A stretch of DNA of 64,000 nucleotides from Methanobrevibacter wolinii SH (GTDB taxonomy: Archaea; Methanobacteriota; Methanobacteria; Methanobacteriales; Methanobacteriaceae), in contig NZ_KK211376.1 in NCBI RefSeq assembly GCF_000621965.1, positions 115,051 to 179,050 of the forward strand, given 5' to 3'. Position numbers and translations under genes: made by a program. Below, piece by piece: positions 38,975 to 48,296 of the stretch; the stretch's first letter is position 1, and every line of letters starts with the position of its first letter. The notes under the pieces are model-generated. The model was not told the DNA's origin, did not search any database, and saw only the letters and a program-made list of their open reading frames with translations.

Positions 38975-39739
38975 TTATTGGAATAATCCTCCTAATTTTT
39001 CAACAGCAGATTTTGTAAAAATAGTTAATCTTCCTGGGTGAGTACCTGGAGCTAATAATTCAGCATTTAAATTTTCTACAGATACAACATCTACACCAGC
39101 GTGATTTCTAGCACCTAATTTGATACCTTTATCATCACCAACAACTACTAAAGGTCCTTTAGCTTTCTTATATTTACGACCTCTAGTTTTTCCCCTACCT
39201 GCTCTTATTTTTCTACCGTTTTTAGCACGGACAATATCATCATAAACACCTAAGTTTTTGAAGATTTCACGAGTTTCTTTAGTTTGTTTAACTGATTCAA
39301 GATCATCTTCAACAACTAAAGGAAATGCTGGAACATTTTCAACTTTATGTCCTCTTTTTTCTACTAATTCTTTATTAGCAGTAGCAGCTACAGCTGATCT
39401 AATAGCTAATCTTCTTTCTTTATTGTTTATTTTTTCATGATGATTTTTGTCAACCCTTATTGGGTGAGCTTTTCTTCCACCAATAGCTTGTGGAACGAAA
39501 GCGGTCCTTGCACCATTTTTAATCCTTGGTACCATAGCTGCACCTCTACCTGAACCCCAAGATTCAGCAGAAGTTCTTTTACCAGCCATAGGATCATTAC
39601 CCATAGGTTGAATTCTAGCAGTTTGTGATGATATAACTGCTCTTTTAATAAGATCTGGTCTATATACTTCATTAAAAATAGCTGGAAGTTCTACATCACC
39701 AGAAACTTCTCCTTCAATAGAATAAACATTTACTTTCAT
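38975..39739 (-). CDS. rpl4: Large-subunit ribosomal protein uL4
   Basis: 254 residues. [50 protein letters not shown] contains the tunnel loop, and [20 protein letters not shown] and [23 protein letters not shown] follow. The start lies 2 bp from the uL3 stop. Confidence 0.98.
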   Translation of the reverse strand: MKVNVYSIEGEVSGDVELPAIFNEVYRPDLIKRAVISSQTARIQPMGNDPMAGKRTSAESWGSGRGAAMVPRIKNGARTAFVPQAIGGRKAHPIRVDKNHHEKINNKERRLAIRSAVAATANKELVEKRGHKVENVPAFPLVVEDDLESVKQTKETREIFKNLGVYDDIVRAKNGRKIRAGRGKTRGRKYKKAKGPLVVVGDDKGIKLGARNHAGVDVVSVENLNAELLAPGTHPGRLTIFTKSAVEKLGGLFQ

Positions 39740-39741
39740 AT

Positions 39742-40752
39742 TTAGACCCCTTGTTTAGATTCAGTACTAATAAAGTTAATTTGTGGAGCTGATTCATCAG
39801 TTGATTTAGGTCTGATTGCTTTCCTTAAAATAACTAACCTTTTACTAGGACCTGGTAAAGAACCTTTTACTAAAACATAATCATTTTTAACTAATCCATA
39901 ATTAATGAATCCACCATCTGGATTTACTTCACTAACAGTAGTGTTTTCACCAATTTTTAAAATTTTTTTGTTAAATTCAGTTCTTTTATGATAACCCATT
40001 TGACCTGCTTGTGCAACAGTCCACATAGTCCTATTAGGAGTCCATGGACCAATAGAACCAACATGTCTTTCTTTACTACTACGTGCAGCTTTACCATATT
40101 GGATTCTGATATTCCATCTTTTAATTACACCTTGGAATCCTTTTCCTTTAGTGGTTGCAATAGCATCTACAAATTGACCTTCGTTGAATACATCACTAGC
40201 TTTAACTTCATTACCTAATAATTCAATTGCAGCATTGAGTTTTTCTTCAACAGAAGTTCCTCCAATAGCACATTCGAATATTTCAGGTTTTTTCTTAGGT
40301 ACACTAGCTAATTTAGGATTAGTATGTATTAATACTTTAATTTCAGCAGTGCGATCTAAATTATCTTGGATTTTTGCAATAGCATCTGATTTATTATAAT
40401 CTTTAGGAAGTGAAATTTTCCTAGAGAGTTCTTTATCTAAATTATCTGCAAGAACCTCGGTAATTACTTTGTATCCACGATTTGTTTTTTCATATGATCT
40501 AATACCCATTACTACAACAGGTGGTACTTCCAATACAGTGACTGGAGTTGAGACTTCCATACCAAAAGTAGGTGAATTTTTATTATTATCTACTACAGTA
40601 GCATGAGTCATACCAACTTTATAACCAGCAATTGCTAGTAATTTGGATTCATCACATTCAGGCCATGATTTAATTCTAGGAGTTTCTTTAGCTACTCTTT
40701 TTCTAGGACTAAATGCTACAGAACCTTTTCTTGGTTGATGATGTCTAACCAT
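39742..40752 (-). CDS. rpl3: Large-subunit ribosomal protein uL3
   Basis: 336 residues, first gene of the S10/spc-like superoperon. [63 protein letters not shown] and [16 protein letters not shown] mark it. CGGAGG lies upstream of ATG 40752. Confidence 0.98.
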   Translation of the reverse strand: MVRHHQPRKGSVAFSPRKRVAKETPRIKSWPECDESKLLAIAGYKVGMTHATVVDNNKNSPTFGMEVSTPVTVLEVPPVVVMGIRSYEKTNRGYKVITEVLADNLDKELSRKISLPKDYNKSDAIAKIQDNLDRTAEIKVLIHTNPKLASVPKKKPEIFECAIGGTSVEEKLNAAIELLGNEVKASDVFNEGQFVDAIATTKGKGFQGVIKRWNIRIQYGKAARSSKERHVGSIGPWTPNRTMWTVAQAGQMGYHKRTEFNKKILKIGENTTVSEVNPDGGFINYGLVKNDYVLVKGSLPGPSKRLVILRKAIRPKSTDESAPQINFISTESKQGV

Positions 40753-41079
40753 TTAATTTAACCTCCGGTTTATTATTTTTTTCCATAAATTAATTAGTAT
40801 TAATTAATTTCAGACACATTTAAAGTCAATAATTATCTTTTAATTAAATTGACTACATTTGAAATAGAATTATAAAATAATAAGATTATTAAACAATCCT
40901 AAGAATAAATAACGAAATCTTACATAATGTAGACTAAGTTATATAAATATTATTAAATACATTGAATTTAAACAGAATTAAATTCAAAATAAAAAGTTTA
41001 CAATATAAAATAAAGAATAACCATCAATTATAAACTTTTATAATAAGCTAACTATCAATAAAAAAATTTTAAAAAGTAA
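40753..41079. other. Leader and promoter region of the uL3 superoperon
   Basis: 327 bp. On the minus strand it holds a TATA-like site (TTTATATAAC, about 40938-40947), a perfect 9-bp hairpin (AATTAATTA/TAATTAATT, 40788-40809) and a 13-codon open frame (40786-40745) overlapping the uL3 start. Confidence 0.5.
40938..40947 (-). promoter_or_regulatory. Likely TATA box of the uL3 superoperon
   Basis: TTTATATAAC on the minus strand, the best TATA match in the spacer. Transcription would start near 40915, leaving a leader of about 165 bases. Confidence 0.4.
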
Positions 41080-41907
41080 TTAATCAGCTAAAAGCATATT
41101 AAACAAAGATAATGTAGAAACAACTGCTTCTTCAGTCCTAACTGTCTTAGTTCCTTGATTAGGAATAGTATTTAATTTAATAGTCTCCCAATTAGGATTA
41201 TTAAGATTACCTTCTACAGAAGAGTAAGGACCACCAAAGACTATTGCAATATTATTAGATTTATTTACTTTATACCTTAATTCATCAAAAATAGAATTTA
41301 TTGTATCTGCATATCTTGTTGTAATAACAACAAAATCAGGATTAAGTTTATTTAAACTTTTATTAAGACTTTCATTATTATAAATAGTCTCATATCCCCA
41401 GTAAATGTCATCTGGTTTCTCAGGTGTGACTATTACTTCTTTTGCAATTTTAGTGATTTTAAAGCTAAAAATTTTATTAACAGATAATTGCTCTTTACAA
41501 AAAGCTAATTTATCCATACCTATATCTACAAAGGTTCCTTTTTTATTTCTTTTAACCGTAAATCCTTGCCTATAATCTCCTTTTTTAGGATTATCATTAG
41601 TAGGATGATGCGGAGTCCTTAAAGGTGGTAAAATTCCAACATGTTTTAAATCAGCTTGAATAGGAAATGCTCTTTTTCTCAAATATTGAGGAGTATTCAT
41701 ATAGCTTAAAACATCATACATGAATTTAGCATCTTTTCGGCCTTTTTGATCATTAAAGGAACTATCATTATAGATAATTACCTTATTCAAACGAAAAACA
41801 GCTAATGCTCTACCGATAATACCTATTTTATAGGTTTTTAACTTCAAGTCATTAGTTTCTGCGAGATATGAATTAGGTATAAATAAAGATAAATTAATAT
41901 TTTGCAT
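41080..41907 (-). CDS. SPOUT-class RNA methyltransferase (COG2106/MTH1-like)
   Basis: 275 residues. It starts INLSLFIPNSYLAETNDLKLKTYKIGIIGRALAVFRLNKVIIY, with PQYLRKRAFPIQADLKHVGILPPLRTPHHP and a C-terminal knot region (NIAIVFGGPYSSVEGN then FNTIPNQGTKTVRTEEAVVSTLSLFNML read NTIPNQGTKTVRTEEA). It belongs to the COG2106 group of SPOUT methylases with an inserted OB-like domain, predicted to methylate rRNA. The position upstream of uL3 is conserved in Methanobacteriales. No ribosome binding site is seen before ATG 41907, but a TATA box lies 24-31 bases upstream, so the message is probably leaderless. Confidence 0.9.
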   Translation of the reverse strand: MQNINLSLFIPNSYLAETNDLKLKTYKIGIIGRALAVFRLNKVIIYNDSSFNDQKGRKDAKFMYDVLSYMNTPQYLRKRAFPIQADLKHVGILPPLRTPHHPTNDNPKKGDYRQGFTVKRNKKGTFVDIGMDKLAFCKEQLSVNKIFSFKITKIAKEVIVTPEKPDDIYWGYETIYNNESLNKSLNKLNPDFVVITTRYADTINSIFDELRYKVNKSNNIAIVFGGPYSSVEGNLNNPNWETIKLNTIPNQGTKTVRTEEAVVSTLSLFNMLLAD

Positions 41908-41930
41908 TTATAAAGATTTGTTAAAAATAC

Positions 41931-41938
41931 TATATAAA
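41931..41938 (-). promoter_or_regulatory. TATA box giving a probably leaderless transcript
   Basis: TTTATATA on the minus strand, its near edge 24 bases from the A of ATG 41907. Archaeal spacing puts the transcription start at about 41908. Confidence 0.6.
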
Positions 41939-42019
41939 TGTATGCAAATTTTTGATAGCTATCACTAAATAAACTTATCAACAGTATTATATCAACTATA
42001 ATACCAGTAGCTCAGCTAC

Positions 42020-42051
42020 AAAAAAAATATTATATTCTCATGAATATAATA
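42020..42051 (-). terminator. Hairpin plus eight-T run
   Basis: On the minus strand a perfect 10-bp stem (TATTATATTC/GAATATAATA, 4-base loop, 42028-42051) is followed by eight T (42027-42020). Downstream of the METTL5-like gene, this looks like an intrinsic terminator. Confidence 0.6.
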
Positions 42052-42228
42052 ATATTACTTTGATTATAATAGTATATAAAAGTATTGTTTTTTAATGATA
42101 AATTTAAGATTTAAAAGAAGTTATGAAAAAAAGAAAAAATAAGTCTTAGTAAAATAAAATAAAACAAAAATATATGGAATAAAAATTACTAAAAATAAAA
42201 AAATAAAGACAATATAAAAAAACAAAAA

Positions 42229-42903
42229 TTAAAAAGTTTCAACACGAAAAACAATAACTTCTACATTTTTTAATTCATGAGTATGAAATTTATAAATATT
42301 TTTCAATGAAAAATTATAAAAAAATTCATGAGTAATCCTAGCACCTAAATCTTTGAAATAATTTTCAACAAAATCTTTAGTACTTGCCATATGAAATGAA
42401 TAAACAACAGAACTATTTTCAACAGAAAAATCAATAAATTTTCTATCAGCACCTTTTTTTGCTCTTTCCTGAGATCCAAAAGGTGGATTCTGAATGATTG
42501 TATCTACTTTCTCTTCTAAAAATCCAGAAATATTCAAATCATTAATTTTTTTAAGAGAATTTATATCACTTTGAAAAAAATGTAAACTATTTAATTTTTG
42601 TGCATCTACACCTATATCAACTACTGTTTTTTCTGCAAGTTTTAATGATTCACTATCTATATCAATACCAAGAACATTTTTTGCACCAAGAAGTAATGAA
42701 GATATAGCAAAAATCCCAGTACCACAACCTAAATCTACAACAGATAAATCTTTAATATCACCTAAAGAATATGCATTCCACATAATATCAGAAGCAATAT
42801 TTGCAGGAGTAGAATATTGTTCAAGTTCAACCTTAGGATTTGGATGTGATGGAATATTCTGTATAATCATTTCTAAATGTTTCTTTTTTCTAATTTTTCT
42901 CAT
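42229..42903 (-). CDS. METTL5-like RNA/DNA adenine-N6 methylase
   Basis: 224 residues. A small N-terminal stretch (LEQYSTPANIASDIMWNAYSLGD) is followed by motif I VVDLGCGTGIFAISSLLLGA, VLGIDIDSESLKLA, and catalytic motif IV IIQNPPFGSQERAKKGADRKFID. The NPPFG motif and overall size match the COG2263/METTL5 group, whose eukaryal member makes m6A in 18S rRNA. In archaea the target is thought to be rRNA, unproved here. A GTTGAT precedes ATG 42903. Confidence 0.9.
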   Translation of the reverse strand: MRKIRKKKHLEMIIQNIPSHPNPKVELEQYSTPANIASDIMWNAYSLGDIKDLSVVDLGCGTGIFAISSLLLGAKNVLGIDIDSESLKLAEKTVVDIGVDAQKLNSLHFFQSDINSLKKINDLNISGFLEEKVDTIIQNPPFGSQERAKKGADRKFIDFSVENSSVVYSFHMASTKDFVENYFKDLGARITHEFFYNFSLKNIYKFHTHELKNVEVIVFRVETF

Positions 42904-43221
42904 AGTATCAACACAAGAAAATAAATTACTATAATATTTTAATAAAATATTATATTAAATTTCCTAAACTTTATATTAAAATTCTAATTAAACCTTGAAA
43001 AAAGAATATAAAATTATATATATTAAAAAATATCCTAAAGAAAAAAATAAAATAATAATAAAAAAAAGTTAATACTTTAAAAAACAGATTAAAATATATA
43101 ATATATTATATATTATTAGTACTTAAAAAACAATATTTAATATTCCACTTAATTTAACTTAAATATAATATATGAATTAGAAGTAGTATTAAATAGGTTA
43201 AAAAAAGAAAAGAGGTTTCAA
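42904..43221. other. Divergent promoter region (METTL5-like and pycA)
   Basis: 318 bp, very AT-rich. TATA-like TTAAATATAATATA near 43157-43170 would suit pycA. No gene or clear repeat. Confidence 0.4.
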
Positions 43222-44715
43222 ATGTTTGATAAAGTATTAATTGCAAATAGAGGAGAAATTGCAATTAGAATTATGAGAGCATGCCGTGAACTTGATGTTA
43301 AAAGTGTTGCTATATATTCTGATGCAGATAAAACTTCTCTTTACACTAATTATGCAGATGAAAAATATCCATTAGGAAATCCAAGTCCTCAAAAATCTTA
43401 CTTAAATATTGATAAAATCATTGACATTGCTATTGATTCTGGAGCAGATGCAATACATCCAGGATATGGATTTTTAGCAGAAAATTCAGAATTTGGGAAA
43501 AAATGTGAAAAAAATGGAATAAAACTCATTGGACCTAAAGGTGATGTTATTGAAAAAATGGGAGATAAAATAACAGCAAAACAAATGATGAAAAAAGCAG
43601 GAGTCCCTGTTATTGAAGGTACAGATAAAGGTGTAACTGATATTGATAAAGCTAAAAAAATTGCAGCAGATATTGGTTATCCTGTTATTATCAAAGCTTC
43701 CGCTGGTGGTGGAGGTATTGGTATGCGTGCTGTTTATGAAGAAGATGAATTAGTACGTGCTATTGAATCAACACAATCAGTTGCTAAAACTAATTTTGGA
43801 GATTCAACTGTTTTTATTGAAAAATACCTTGAAAAACCAAGACACATTGAATTCCAAATCTTAGCAGATGAAGATGGAAATGCAATACATCTTTGTGATC
43901 GTGAATGTTCTATACAAAGAAGAAATCAAAAATTACTTGAAGAAGCACCATCTCCAATTATGACTAAAGAACTTAGAGAACAAATGGGAGAAAGTACTGT
44001 AAAAGCAGCGGAATGTGTTGGTTACAGTAGTGCAGGTACAATTGAATATTTATACGATAATGGAAAATATTATTTCCTTGAAATGAATACTCGTATTCAA
44101 GTAGAACATCCAATTACTGAAATCATAACTAATGTTGATATTGTAAAAGAACAATTAAAAATTGCATCTGGTGAAGGATTAAAATTATCACAAGAAGATA
44201 TTCAACCACATGGACATGCTATTGAATGTCGTATAAATGCAGAAGATCCATTTAATGGATTTGCTCCAAACCCAGGTAAAATTACAGGATACAGATCACC
44301 AGGTGGACCAGGAGTACGTTTAGATAGTGGTGTATATATGAATTATACAATACCTCCATTTTACGACTCAATGATTTCTAAATTAATTACATGGGGTGGA
44401 ACAAGAAATGATGCTATTAGTAGAATGAAAAGAGCATTAAGTGAATATATTATTCTTGGAGTAAAAACAACAATTCCTTTCCATAAAGCAATTATTAGAA
44501 ATCCAAACTTTTTATCTGGAGATTTAAATACACACTTCATTGATGAAAATAAAAAAGGAATTTATGAAGAAATGGAAAAAGTAGTTGCTGAAGATATTGA
44601 ACGTGTAAATCGTTTAAAATCCACTTTCATGCCAGCTAAAAAAATTGCAGCAATCTCTGCAGCAGTTGGATCATATTTAAATGAAACTAAAATTAAGGAA
44701 ATTAATAGAAAATAA
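43222..44715 (+). CDS. pycA: Pyruvate carboxylase subunit A (biotin carboxylase)
   Basis: 497 residues. It carboxylates biotin with ATP and bicarbonate; the PycB partner, not in this window, transfers the carboxyl group to pyruvate to make oxaloacetate. FDKVLIANRGEIAIRIMRACRELDVK, HPGYGFLAENSEF, the ATP-grasp KASAGGGGIGMRAVYEEDEL, RDCSIQRRNQKLLEEAPSP (read RECSIQRRNQK) and EMNTRIQVEHPITE are all present. The last 50 residues extend slightly beyond the core. AGAGGT precedes the ATG. The biotin ligase follows 20 bp later. An acetyl-CoA carboxylase role is the alternative but the birA-linked methanogen gene is the pyruvate type. Confidence 0.93.
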   Translation: MFDKVLIANRGEIAIRIMRACRELDVKSVAIYSDADKTSLYTNYADEKYPLGNPSPQKSYLNIDKIIDIAIDSGADAIHPGYGFLAENSEFGKKCEKNGIKLIGPKGDVIEKMGDKITAKQMMKKAGVPVIEGTDKGVTDIDKAKKIAADIGYPVIIKASAGGGGIGMRAVYEEDELVRAIESTQSVAKTNFGDSTVFIEKYLEKPRHIEFQILADEDGNAIHLCDRECSIQRRNQKLLEEAPSPIMTKELREQMGESTVKAAECVGYSSAGTIEYLYDNGKYYFLEMNTRIQVEHPITEIITNVDIVKEQLKIASGEGLKLSQEDIQPHGHAIECRINAEDPFNGFAPNPGKITGYRSPGGPGVRLDSGVYMNYTIPPFYDSMISKLITWGGTRNDAISRMKRALSEYIILGVKTTIPFHKAIIRNPNFLSGDLNTHFIDENKKGIYEEMEKVVAEDIERVNRLKSTFMPAKKIAAISAAVGSYLNETKIKEINRK

Positions 44716-44735
44716 AAAAATAACCCTGTGATAAA

Positions 44736-45644
44736 ATGAATAAGGATATTTTAAATCTTTTATCAAATAAATTGAATTTAAAAGATAAAAGTGCAGAAGA
44801 AATATTACAAATAGGTATTGATGATTTAACAAAAAGTGTTAAAGAATTAGGTACAGAACCTATAGATTCAATACCTAGAGAGAAAATTAGAGGTTTACTT
44901 GAAACTAAAGAGATAGGAAGAGAAATATATTGTTTTAAATCTGTAAAATCTACAAATATAGTTGCTAAATTCCTATCAGACCATGTTTCAAGTGGTACTA
45001 TAATTCTTTCAGAAACACAAACTATGGGTAAAGGAAGATCTGGAAAAAAATATGAATCTCCTGAAGGAGGGATATGGTTATCCATTATATTAAAACCAGA
45101 TATATCCCCTGCAAAAGCACCTTTATTAACACTTACTACTGCAGTTGCAGTAACACGTACATTAAAATCATTTAACATTGATTCAAAAATTAAATGGCCA
45201 AATGATGTATTAATTAATGATAAAAAAGTATGTGGAATTTTAACAGAATCTATTGCTAAATTCAATGATTTACAAAGTATTATTGTTGGTGTAGGTATTA
45301 ATTCAGAAGTAAATATTGATGAATTACCTAAAGAAATTAGAAAAACTTCAATATCCCTTAATGATGTAGTTGACCATGTAAATAATACTAAAGGTCTTGT
45401 ATGCTTCTTAAAAGAATTTGAATATTGTTATAATAAATTTTTAGAAGAAGACTTTGAATTTATCTTTGATGAATGGAGAAGATATAACCACACAATAGGT
45501 AAAAATGTAGAAATTAAACAACCTTATGGAAAAGTAATTACTGGATATGCAGTAGGAATTGACCAAGAAGGTGCATTAATTATTGAAAAAAATAATGGAA
45601 AATTAGTCAAAATTTATTCTGGAGAATGTAGAGTTTTAAAATAA
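44736..45644 (+). CDS. birA: Biotin-protein ligase
   Basis: 302 residues. It activates biotin and attaches it to the carrier domain of PycB. Catalytic region: FKSVKSTNIVAKFL, ETQTMGKGRSGKKYESPEGGIWLSIIL, IKWPNDVLINDKKVCGILTES, IVGVGINSEV, and a C-terminal domain (GYAVGIDQEGALII...SGECRVL). The first 65 residues could be a degenerate helix-turn-helix (KSAEEILQIGIDDLTKSVKELG) but lack a clear wing, so repressor function is doubtful. GTGAT precedes ATG 44736. It forms an operon with pycA. Confidence 0.94.
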   Translation: MNKDILNLLSNKLNLKDKSAEEILQIGIDDLTKSVKELGTEPIDSIPREKIRGLLETKEIGREIYCFKSVKSTNIVAKFLSDHVSSGTIILSETQTMGKGRSGKKYESPEGGIWLSIILKPDISPAKAPLLTLTTAVAVTRTLKSFNIDSKIKWPNDVLINDKKVCGILTESIAKFNDLQSIIVGVGINSEVNIDELPKEIRKTSISLNDVVDHVNNTKGLVCFLKEFEYCYNKFLEEDFEFIFDEWRRYNHTIGKNVEIKQPYGKVITGYAVGIDQEGALIIEKNNGKLVKIYSGECRVLK

Positions 45645-45731
45645 ATTAAACTCACATTCTTTTTTTAAATAAAAAAATAACAATTACTTCATACGTATTT
45701 AAATTCAAGTAAAATTATAAAAAAAGATAAC

Positions 45732-45830
45732 TTTGTTGAAATCCTCAAATTTTTGTAAATAAACTTTCTTAACATTAATTTACAAGTATTAACTAATTTT
45801 AAATTTTTATAAAAAATAGTTTTCAACAAA
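45732..45830 (-). repeat. Dispersed element, full-length copy with perfect 10-bp ends
   Basis: TTTGTTGAAA (45732-45741) and TTTCAACAAA (45821-45830) are exact inverted repeats. Read on the minus strand the 99 bp align along their length with the copy at 8014. It sits between convergent genes. Confidence 0.85.
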
Positions 45831-45887
45831 AAAGATTATATTAAAAAATATAAAAAAAATTTTAAATTAAAGTTTTAAGACATTAAA

Positions 45888-47048
45888 TTATTCATTATAA
45901 ATAATTTTTCTACTTTTATCAACATCAACACAAACTTTAATTAATAAATCAAAGGAATTACTAATTTTATTAAAAATATCTTTAATTTCGAGTTTATTTG
46001 CATCATTTGCAGATAAATCAAAACGAATTGTTGTAGATGCACCTGGCATTGATACTGCAGGAATAGTAATAATTTTCTCATTTTTAAGTAAAATCATACT
46101 CCATAAGAAACATAAATCAGTATTAGATAATTTAGTATCAACTTTAGATTTAACTGCATTATAAAGAGATTCTTTAGATACTCTAACACCCGTTGGAGTA
46201 GTTTCAAACATATCAAAAGAATCATTTAATAAATTAAATAACTCATCTTTTTTTGAAATAGCTGCTCTAAGATTTTCAGGATTATAATCTTTAAGTGCAT
46301 TAATCATAGCAAGTATTATTGGTGCTTGAGCTTCAAGACCAAATTCATTAGATTTAGTTTTAACCATATTTACAAGATCTTCACGACCAGCAAGTAATCC
46401 CCCACGAGGTCCTTTCATTAATTTATCAGTACTAGTAATTGCAAGATCAGCACCTAATTCACATGCAGGTTTTTGATTAAAAATAGCTGTACGAAGTCTT
46501 GCACCACTAGCATCATCAACAAATACAGGAATATTTTTCTCATGAGCCATTTTTATAACTTTTTTAAATGTTTCTTCATCTAGAACCTGATGATCCATAG
46601 TTGAACCAGTAATAATTACAAGAGAAGTATTTTCAGGAATATTGAATTTATTAATATCAATGAATTCTTCATAATTAGCACCTACTAAATCACATGCTCT
46701 TGTAATAGAAGGATGTGCAGGATGAGCTTTTAAAAAGTGTACTACATTATCTCCTTTTTTAACAAGTGATAAAATTGTAGCAAGAATTCCAGAACTAGTC
46801 CTATTTAATGGTACAAGTTTTTCTCCACCCATATGTTTTTTACCAATTTCTTGAATTTTATCTTCAAAAATAGCTGGACCAATATAAGTTTGAAGAAGAG
46901 ATAATTCATCTTCTGAAGCTAAAAAACCTCCAGAAAGCCCAGTTAAATCATATAATGGAATATCTTCTTTTGATTCAATAATATCTTTAATAATTTTATA
47001 AGCTGCTTCTCTTTTTTTAAGTTCATCTAATGAATTTTCTACAATCAT
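45888..47048 (-). CDS. SelA-like PLP enzyme (MJ0158 family), function unknown
   Basis: 386 residues of the fold-type I PLP family related to L-seryl-tRNA(Sec) selenium transferase. LNRTSSGILATILSLVKKGDNVVHFL, AHPAHPSITRACDLVGANYEEF, VDDASGARLR and the PLP lysine motif TSTDKLMKGPRGGLLAGRED are present. Archaeal members of this group are distinct from true SelA, and no selenocysteine machinery is visible here, so I would not call it a selenium transferase. ATG 47048 follows GTGATAT. It faces birA convergently. Confidence 0.85.
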   Translation of the reverse strand: MIVENSLDELKKREAAYKIIKDIIESKEDIPLYDLTGLSGGFLASEDELSLLQTYIGPAIFEDKIQEIGKKHMGGEKLVPLNRTSSGILATILSLVKKGDNVVHFLKAHPAHPSITRACDLVGANYEEFIDINKFNIPENTSLVIITGSTMDHQVLDEETFKKVIKMAHEKNIPVFVDDASGARLRTAIFNQKPACELGADLAITSTDKLMKGPRGGLLAGREDLVNMVKTKSNEFGLEAQAPIILAMINALKDYNPENLRAAISKKDELFNLLNDSFDMFETTPTGVRVSKESLYNAVKSKVDTKLSNTDLCFLWSMILLKNEKIITIPAVSMPGASTTIRFDLSANDANKLEIKDIFNKISNSFDLLIKVCVDVDKSRKIIYNE

Positions 47049-47478
47049 AATATCACATAATATAGTTTACTAAAAAAGGCCCCTTCTAAAATATAAATTA
47101 AATTTCAATAAATTATAAATATCTTAGTTTTTACTTAATTATTTTAATTATAGATTATTTTTTTAATGAGGCTTTTAAATATTTAAAAAAAATTATATTA
47201 ATTAAAATAATATCTTATATTTATAATTTATAAAACATTATAGTAATATTTTTAGATTTCAAAAAATAATTAAATGTTAATAATTTAATATATTCTAAAT
47301 TCTATTAAAAAGATATTTATTTAAAACCTTAATTTTAAATTAAAAAAATATAAGACCACAATAAAAACAAAAACAAAAAACAACTAAATTAAAAAAATAT
47401 AAAACCACAATAAAAAAAACAAAAACAAACTAACAAAAAAACAAGTAAATTAAAAAAATATAAGATTTTAGAAGAAAA
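47049..47478. other. Spacer with a short repeat block
   Basis: 430 bp. Three copies of TAAATTAAAAAAATATAA, the first two followed by ACCACAATAAAAA, start at 47336, 47385 and 47446, just downstream of the 106-residue hypothetical gene. Nothing else is recognisable. Confidence 0.6.
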
Positions 47479-47799
47479 TTATTCTTCCAAGAATTCTAAT
47501 TTAAAATCTTTAAAAGCATCAATTAAAACTTTTAAATCTTTTTCTTTAATATCTACAGATTCAAAATCTTCTCCTTCATTATAGGAGTATTCACCTTGAA
47601 CAACTTTACCATCAGGATCACAGTAGAATAAAATACTATCACTCATTTCATCAGGGTTTTTAGTAGGTAAAAATACTTCAAATGAAGCACCTAATTGGGA
47701 GAAAAATTTATCTTTTTCTTCATCACTTTTTACAACTTTTTTAAATTTTCTCATTCTAGATTTATATTTTTTTTCAGCAGCTTCTTTTAAATCAGCCAT
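47479..47799 (-). CDS. Conserved-looking hypothetical protein, 106 residues
   Basis: I do not recognise this protein. It is soluble and mixed-charge: a basic helix (EAAEKKYKSRMRKFKKVVKSDEEKDKFFSQLG) followed by an acidic, probably alpha/beta part (SFEVFLPTKNPDEMSDSILFYCDPDGKVV...LKVLIDAFKDFKLEFLEE). Codon use and the GGTGATAAT before the ATG support a real gene. It stands alone between repeat-rich spacers. Confidence 0.75.
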   Translation of the reverse strand: MADLKEAAEKKYKSRMRKFKKVVKSDEEKDKFFSQLGASFEVFLPTKNPDEMSDSILFYCDPDGKVVQGEYSYNEGEDFESVDIKEKDLKVLIDAFKDFKLEFLEE

Positions 47800-48296
47800 A
47801 TTATCACCATTTTTAAATTATAAATAATTTTTAAGTAAAATAAATTTTAAATTTAAATCTTAATTAGTTTTATTTTTTTACAATATATAAATGTTGTTGT
47901 AAATTAAAATTAAAAAATAATTATAAATAAATTCATGAATATAAATTTTAAAATTATATAAAAAATAAGATTTTTAAAATTTTTCTAATTTTTAGAATAA
48001 ATTTTTTTTAAATTTAATTATTATCCTATTAATTTTTCTAATATTTAGAATAAATTTTTTTAAATTTAATTTTTAAGTATTAATATTATAATTTTATTGA
48101 AATTATCAAAATTTTTATAGATAAACTTTCTTAAAATTGATTTTCAAGTATTAACTAAATTTAAAATTTTATAAAAAATAGTTTTCAACAGACATAATAT
48201 TATTCAAATTATTATAAAATAATAAGATTTCAAAAGGCTCAAAAATATAAATAGAATAATAATTATAAAATTTTAGAAATATAAAAAATATTTTTA
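47800..48296. other. Repeat-rich spacer upstream of the 106-residue gene
   Basis: 497 bp. It carries a duplicated block (AATTTTTCTAATTTTTAGAA at about 47978 and its near-copy at 48030) and a near-complete dispersed element (48093-48191). Confidence 0.6.
48093..48191 (-). repeat. Dispersed element, full-length copy
   Basis: It is read on the minus strand as CTGTTGAAAACTATTTTTTA through TTAGTTAATACTTGAAAATC and AATTTTAAGAAAGTTTAT. It matches the 45732 copy closely and has ends TTATTGAAA and TTTTCAACA (one mismatch in the repeat). Confidence 0.8.

Larger units (their letters stand above)
41908..42228. other. Spacer with terminator-like hairpin and SPOUT-gene promoter
   Basis: 321 bp between two minus-strand genes. 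It contains the TATA box of the downstream gene (41931-41938) and a hairpin/T-run (42020-42051) followed by a second small hairpin GTAGC-TCA-GCTAC (42007-42019). Confidence 0.6.

Noticed and set aside
44702-45265. Minus-strand 187-codon frame inside birA
   Set aside because: birA is a clear biotin ligase on the other strand with a ribosome binding site; the antisense frame has no recognisable motif.
45888-47048. Calling this gene selA (selenocysteine synthase)
   Set aside because: Archaeal Sec synthesis uses a different enzyme (SepSecS), and this family is only a relative of SelA; no Sec gene is seen here.
47336-47470. CRISPR-like spaced repeats
   Set aside because: Only three AT-only copies with irregular spacing (49 and 61 bp) and A-rich filler between.
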